DNA from: Glandiceps talaboti | Lineage: Eukaryota; Hemichordata; Enteropneusta; Spengelidae | Direction of reading: 5' to 3' | NCBI RefSeq assembly: GCF_964340395.1 | Contig: NC_135568.1 | Coordinates: forward strand, 9,906,776 to 9,970,775 | DNA length: 64,000 bases | Shown here: positions 15,001 through 23,142 of the stretch, in pieces | How the letters are laid out: each line of letters starts with the position of its first letter | Position numbering within the stretch: the stretch's first letter is position 1 | The notes under the pieces: generated by a model | What the model saw: the letters and a program-made list of their open reading frames with translations, nothing else | What the model was told of the DNA's origin: nothing | Databases searched by the model: none | Program-made: the position numbers and the translations under genes

Positions 15001-15835
15001 CTTAGTCAACCGAAGGCTGTGTCATACCAGTGTCATACTTTGAAAAAAGTTTCACAACATTTAACACATTTTTTAGTATTTTGTAAAGTTGAATGCTCAA
15101 AGAGAATGTCACATTATGTAAATTATACACAGCACAACCATACAAGGATATGGCTACATAACCATATCATATAAGGAAAATAAAATATTTTGTCATTTGG
15201 CACAACCATAAAAGGGCATGGTAGTATTTGTGAAACTGCATAACCATATAAGGAAAATGAAATATTTTGTCATTTGGCACAACCATAAAAGGGCATGACA
15301 GCATTTTGTGAAACTGCATAACCATATAAGGAAAATAAATCATTTTGTCATTTGGCACAAGCATATAAGGGCATAACAGCATTTTGTGACAGTGTATAAC
15401 CATATAAGGAAAATGAATTATTTCATCATTGCTAAGGGCGTGGTCATGGTTGCTAGGGTTTATTGTACCAAAAGGTTTTGAAGAAAATCTGCAGAATAAC
15501 ACTCATTATATGGTTAATATTTCATCATTTATACACCCCCAGATTCATCCCCATTAAATTTCACCCTAATCTGCTTAGTAGTTTTGGAATTAAAGATTTT
15601 TGACCAAAAAGACACATTTTTCCCCTAATTTGCATATCACTGATGGGATCATCATGTCGTGAACAATTCTTAATCTAAACACCCTTAAGAATGTTCCCAC
15701 GATCTACCCAGTAGCTTTTGAGTTTTTTGACCCAAATCACACACTGGTGGTAAGATCGTTTTGATTTGAACACCCAAGGTAATACACCCACCAAATATCA
15801 TGGCAATTGGTCCAGCAGTTTTTTACTTTAAATTG

Positions 15836-15892
<57 letters not shown>

Positions 15893-18800
15893 TGCCATGC
15901 TTATAATACTACTGAACCTTATCAGTTCAGTTGTGCTAAACAGCTACTTACCTTTGTATTTTTGTTTCTTCAATATATTTTACTCTCTCTGCCTCCTCCA
16001 TTTCTTGTAGTTTCAGTTCAAACACACCTGAGAAGGGTATGACAGGTGCACCAGGGTCATTTTTATCAATCCAGTCTTTCATCTTGACAAGCCTGCCAAA
16101 AATTGAAGGGAAAAAATGATTTATTCATAAAATGAAAACTGTCCACAAGTATGGCTGCCATGTGCTCAAATTTCCACCTATTGCAGGACAAAGTGACCTG
16201 CATATGTTCCATACAGTATATCACCTTTGTGCCAGGTTTGAATGAAATTGGATATTTTCAGAGACATGACATATTATGGATGGACACACAAAAAGATGGA
16301 TGCTCAGATGGACTGAACAAATTGTATATCACACAGTTTCAGTACATGCATCCCCTTCTTTCTTTCCTAATGATTGTGTGTTGTATTTAATTTTGTGGTT
16401 GTGTGTGTAATCTTTAGTGTGACAAATAAATACACAAAATAATGTTTTACAACACCTGCAAAGGGGGGGGGGGGGCGGTAAAAAAGTACTTTCATTCACT
16501 TACACAGGCAAGAAAACATACACTCATATTCATAGATCTTTCTTCACATATTTTACTGTAATGTCAGGTCACAGGTGGCCACCTACTTACAACCAGTAAC
16601 ACTGAAGTAAAGCACTTTCTCTATGTGCTACACTCGTTTATAGCATTCATATCAAGTGTAAAAGTATATTTTTTCATTTGCTTTATTTACAAGCCTAGCA
16701 TGTGGCCTTTCTAATGTTGTCAATTAGCAAATGAAACAGTATACTTTTACACTTGACATGGGTGCTATAAACAATTGTGGTACATACAGAAAACTTTGGT
16801 GTTATGGGTTGTTTATCATGCCTTTGTTAAAAAAATATTCATTTGAAACATCACAATTTGATTCATTTATCAGGACTGTTCTACTCATTACTTTTGCACT
16901 TACACATACACACATATACACACACAGTGTTTTATTTAAGGGCGGTAAGTAGGTAAAATCTACCGGGGTTCCCACATCATTTTACCGGGGTTCCCCACCT
17001 AAACTATGATACATTGCATGGGAAGCACTACCAGTTTCACCTCTTTCCCCTTTCTGTTACCGGGGTTCCCAAACCTTAGCAAAAACACTGACACATATAC
17101 CCCAAAGTCACTAGACATATATATATTCAAACTACTTGCGGTGCATGTATTTCATTTTTTCACAAGTAGCCATTATGTCTTATAGCACATGGTTATTGTA
17201 CTTCAGTCACCTGTTAAATAGTTTTATCTTTAAACATTGGTGACTTTACGACTTAGGCATACAGAAAAATTTGTTTCCTTTTGGTTAACTGAACCCCACC
17301 TATTTTTTCACTGCCCCCCCCCCCCCCACTTATTTTTATGTATTTGAGGAAAAAATAATAAAATCGCTACAAATTGAGAAGTCACGCAAGAAATAGTGAA
17401 TGCAGAAAAAGACACCAACTTCACTTAAAAAGACAATATAAAACTGTTCTTCCAATCTGTAATGGCTGTACATCTGGTGAGAAGAAACCAATAACACAGA
17501 GACCATATGGAAAACAACAGAAAACATAACTATCTGAACTTGACACTCGCACATTGGAAAAAACAAAAAACAAAATAAATCTACCTACCCCACCTATTCT
17601 AAAATTGAATGTAATCAGAACCACACAATTTTGTTTATGCCTTATAGGGACTATATAGTTCGCACCCTTAGACATCGCAGACAAACTTACCATTTATTTT
17701 TCTTTCTCAGAAAATCTTTTTCTGAGAGATTTATTAGATATATCATTGGCTTAGATGTCAGTAAAAGATGTTTGTTCAAAACTTCAATCTGCAAGAGAAA
17801 TCATTGACAAAGGGTGAGCTGGGCTTAAGTTAGTATTGATCTACTTGTGGTATAACGAATCAACTCTTGATCCCGTCTAGCTCACCGAGAAATCATGAAC
17901 CTAAACTTGTTCATGCAAATGAGTAAACTGTTACAACCCCCACTGTTACAATGAATAAGTAGCATCCTGATACATAAACATACCATATTTGGACATAATG
18001 TAAATCATCATGACAAATATACCATATTTGGACATTGTGTAAATCATCATGACAAATATACCATATTTGGACATTATGTAAATCATCATGACAAATATAC
18101 CATATTTGGACATTATGTAAATCATCATGACAAATATACCATATTTGGACATTATGTAAATCATCATGACAAATATACCATATTTGAACATTATGTAATT
18201 GCCTCCAATAAACACTAACCTATAATTGGACAGAATTTTGTGATTGATTAACAAAGCCATGATGTTAATGACTGTGTGGGTGACTTCGGTTGAATTTGAA
18301 ATTTCATCTTAGGACCTCATTGAGCAAGACATAAAGAGATCTTCAGATTTGATGCCACAGATAGCATGAGAATAAGCTTCAATTAGGGGTTACAACAATC
18401 TGATAAAAAGTAATGTAGGAATCTGCCTGGATTTCTATATTTACCTCTATTTCCTATGTACAGTGCTATTTGTTTTTTATTAAGTTCACTTTTGTTCTCC
18501 CGTGAGTCACACCTTCCAAGGGGGCAGGTGTGGTGACCAAGAGCAAAATGTCAACAAAAATGATAATATTCGAGCAAAAAAAAAAGGTAATGGTAGTGAA
18601 TAAATGGCCATTCAACTCTATAAGATTTTAATCAGATTGGGGAATATTAATGAATTTGACAAATGCATACATCATGGGTCTACTTCATCACTAGAGGGCA
18701 TGCTCTATGGAGGTGGTCTATGGACATGTTTACCAATATCACTGAGTTGACTTTATACAATTCGCCGAACCTTCTCAAAAGGATAACCGACCTCATCTCT

Positions 18801-19934
18801 CAACCAATAACACAGCTCCCTTTATTTCAAACATCTCTTGACTTATCTCTTAACTCATCCCTATCACTGCAAGTTTATATGAGAAAAAAAATATATAATT
18901 ACTTCAACGCCAGTCCAGTCACAAAACCTAACAGGTTTCTTATCTTCATCCAAAATATGCTGTATTTTCTGCAAAGTGTTCTGTTTGAAAGAAAATGATA
19001 AAACTGGTGTTAATGATTTTGACTGAATTTGAATGATGACATACTGCAACACACAAGTCAATATACATTGGGATATCCTGATTGAGATAACTTCTTGTGG
19101 GTAAAATGAACTTTGAATACTCTGGCACGTGTAACTACGACATGGTATATGTGGAAACATGTATGTATATTCATTCTACTATCAAAGACCTACAAAAAAA
19201 AGCTTGGCGTCAGACATAGGTTGTCCAAGGCAATTTTTAAACACACACATTAAAAGAATATTTTATCGGAAATAATTATCCATTTATCCTGGTCCGGAAA
19301 AGTGCTTACCCTGATTTTGATAAATGCAGAGAGCACAGTGTATATTTTTATCCTAATCAGAATATACATTTATCCAGATTTAGCGATATTCCTGAATGAC
19401 AAAGATACATTACCATCATGGCATCAGGGCTCAAAAGTAACTATTTTCTTTGGTACTCCAAGTGGGCTACCAATTTCAGAAAGTGGTAGCCCAAGGATGG
19501 TGACCGATAGTCTGAACTGAAAACAGATTTCCTCTATTGGAAATATGTGTGTTATTAAAATACTTTCATGTCTGTAAATCTACCTATCTTCACATAATCA
19601 GTGGTAGCCTGAGTGGGCTACCAGCTGCAAATTATGGTAGCCCCATGACAAGGATTGGTAGTCTGTGGACATGGGACTACTGTAATCTGACCATGCATTG
19701 CCATAGAGTTGACCACACTTGTCACAACATTGCCTAGTAAGTGACAAAATCCAAGTAACAACAATTTACTAAGCTAATGCTGCCATTCACATTCAATGTT
19801 GTCAAAGCAGTCACCTAACATCATTAGTAAAAAATAATTATTATTATTATTATTTCAGTAAACAGCGACAGTCCACTGTTCAAAGAATGTGATATTTTTA
19901 CATGAACAGGATTGGACAAAAAGCTAATGTACAA

Positions 19935-19965
<31 letters not shown>

Positions 19966-22900
19966 ATGTTATAAGAAATGAAAACATTTATAGGTGTCAG
20001 GTTCATTCATAACTGATTTAAAAGACTTGAATATGAAAATTGCTAGATGATGTATACTGTGAAGGTTTGTGGTAGAGAGAAGGGAAATAAACTTTTCTTT
20101 GGTTAAAAAAACATGACATTGTTCTGAAATACAACTCTCTAAACAGCGTATAATGTGTATAATATTAACAGTCTTAGAAGTCAACCCAATCATTTCAGCA
20201 GGGTTATGACAACATGACTGTGAAACATGAGTAAATACTCATGACACTTCACATTTCTCGATACTGTGTGAGAAGAGCTACTGGCTCAACAGTTTATCGA
20301 GAGTAAATAAAGTCTAATAATAATAATATTACCATGAGCGCCTTTGTTACTCTCTTTTCTACACACTGGATATACTTAATAATTCAGCTAGCTTGCCTTT
20401 GTTATCACATCGCGTGACTCTCTTTTCTACACACTGGATACTTACTAATTCAGTCGGTTTGGCACTGCCTCATGTGACTTTCTTTCCTACACACTGGATA
20501 TACTTACTAATTCAGCTATCTTGCCTTTGTCACCACATCGTGTGACTATCTTTTCTACACACTGGATACTTACTAATTCAGTCGGTTTGGCACTGCCTCA
20601 TGTGACTTTCTTTCCTACACACTGGATAATCTTACTAATTCGGCTATCTTGCCTTTGTCACTGCCTCATGTAACTCTTTCCTACACACTGGATATACTTA
20701 CTAATTCAGCTATCTTGCCTTTGTTATCACATCGTGTGACTATCTTTTCTACACACTGGATATACTTACTAATTCAGTTATCTTGCCTTTGTCACTGCCT
20801 CATGTAACTCTTTCCTACACACTGGATATACTTACTAATTCAGCTATCTTGCCTTTGTCACTGCCTCATGTAACTCTTTCCTACACACTGGATATACTTA
20901 CTAATTCAGCTATCTTGCCTTTGTCACTGCCTCATGTAACTCTTTCTTACACACTGGACATACTTACTAATTCAGCTAGCTGGTGTTTGTCACCACCTCG
21001 TTTCACTTTCTTTTCCATATCCTGTATCCTATCCTGTAAATACTGCAAATCTTTGAGTCTCAATTCATCAAAGATGATTTCCATATCCCGGACAGGATTA
21101 ACATCGCCCTCAACGTGTGTCACATCTTCATCTTCGAATGCTCCTGAAAGTATGTAAGAGAAATCAAACGTGTAATCGTTGAATTACAGGATAAAGCTCC
21201 ACAGTTTCATTCACTTTCACTTATCAATATGGGGTTGGCATCAGGCTGAGCTTAGGCAGAAGTGATGCATGAGACTTGCTAGGAAGCGTCCGCTAAATGT
21301 ATTGTGGACTACTCTTGTCATTATTGGAACTGTAAGATCTGTAAATGTTGTCAATATAGTGGAAGTTGACTAGCAAGTCTCATACATCACTACGTTTGGG
21401 TCGATGTCAACTCTGTACTAATATGTGAAATGAATGAAACCAACAAATTTTATTTTGTTTAAAATGCGAGTTATTATTAGACATAACTTGATACGGTATC
21501 CTTCACACTCCGTAACAAGTTGAAGGTATCATAAACCGAATCACCATACTTTTAGGGCTAATTTTTACTTTGCTGATCAGAAGCATATTTAACCCCTTCA
21601 ATACTGAAAACATTCCCGCCAAAATTGTTTGGACAAAATTCTTGTTTTATGTAAGTTTTTGGCATATATCAACTTCATTTTAGACTGGAATTAAAGAAAT
21701 GTTACTTCCTAATAAAGTAATATTATTGTAATTATGAAAATATTCATATAAATTGGGTCCCCATATTATTTAAAACTCGTCTCTAGTCATGAAAGGGTTA
21801 ACCATCAATTGCTATAGACTTACAGTGTTTTTGCAAAGGGTGGTAAGTAGGCAAAATCTACCGATGTGATGTTAACTGGGTTCCCAAACAAATTTAACAT
21901 AGAATCTATGGGGAAACACTGTCATTTTTACCCCTTTCTCCCTTTCTGTTACCAGGGTTCCCTACCAGTGTTTTTGCTATGGCCAGTAAGAAAGTAAAAT
22001 CTACCAGGTTCCCAAACAAAAGACGCTATGGGGAAACACTGCCATTTTTACGCTTTTTCTCCCTTTCTGTTACCGGGGTTCACTACCAGTGTTTCCACAA
22101 AGGGCGGTAAGTAGGTAAAATCTACCAATATCATTTTACCTGGGTTCCCAAACAAATTTACCATAGACTCTTCGGGGAAACACTGCCATTTTTACAAAAA
22201 ACACTGACTGTACCCAAACTTGGTATTCGGACACAATACTTAAATGATCTGATGACTAAACTTGAATGTCAAGGAAACCCCAATTACACAATTCACTGAT
22301 ACAATACTATCACTAACAGTCCCAGGCAATTTTTATTATACCATGCACATACCAAGATATTGTCTGAACAGAAAATATGGATTATATACCCTGGTCGTGC
22401 TATGTCAAGGCAAGCCATGTCTAAGTCACTGGGTCTGCGGTGCTAAAATATGAGTCAAAATGATCTAAATCACCATTATTTTCCCCGATTTTTGCATGAA
22501 TTTTGCTTGAGTAATCCCAATACTTTTCTTCATTCAGACAAATAACACAAGTGCCCGAAGGGGCCTTGTCACTATGAGTCACTAGACTCACAGTGACAAG
22601 GCCCCTTAGGTCACTCATATTTTCCTTGGGTGAATAAAGGAGAAAAATATTGGGAATTAATGTATAGATGTTATGCATTTATATTAACATCATACTCAAA
22701 CAATTTAATTGAGGTACCATCACTATCATCAAAAGGAGGCTTATAAACCCAGCCTATGCCACTTGCAGGTAGCAAAGAGCTTTGGCTTTATGGCTTGACA
22801 AATGTCTTTTAACAGAGAGGTCCATCAATTCAGTATGATGAGAAAATCTCTGGACTCCTCAAAGTTGAAGAAGAAGTAGGAACTTACTTGTCATGTGGAA

Positions 22901-23101
22901 TATTGAATCACATGCACTTATATTGGAGAGGAAGGCATTGCCGAGACCTTGTCCCTCATGGGCACCTTGCACCAACCCAGCAATGTCCACCACTTTCAAG
23001 AATGCTGGAATTTTGCTGAAATGAAAATATATTGTCAATTTTAACAAAACATTGTCTTCAATAATAAAATTTACTGTAGAATGTTTCAAAATCATAAACA
23101 T

Positions 23102-23142
<41 letters not shown>

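Noticed and set aside
17336-17693. Minus-strand frames of 76-90 codons with hydrophobic stretches
   Set aside because: Intronic between OLA1 exons 8 and 9, no recognisable family, no splice-consistent role.
20783-21157. 124-codon plus-strand frame with repeated Leu-Pro-His-Val-Thr
   Set aside because: Antisense of the exon 6-derived minisatellite and exon 6 itself; repeat unit of 66 bp (multiple of three) keeps it open.
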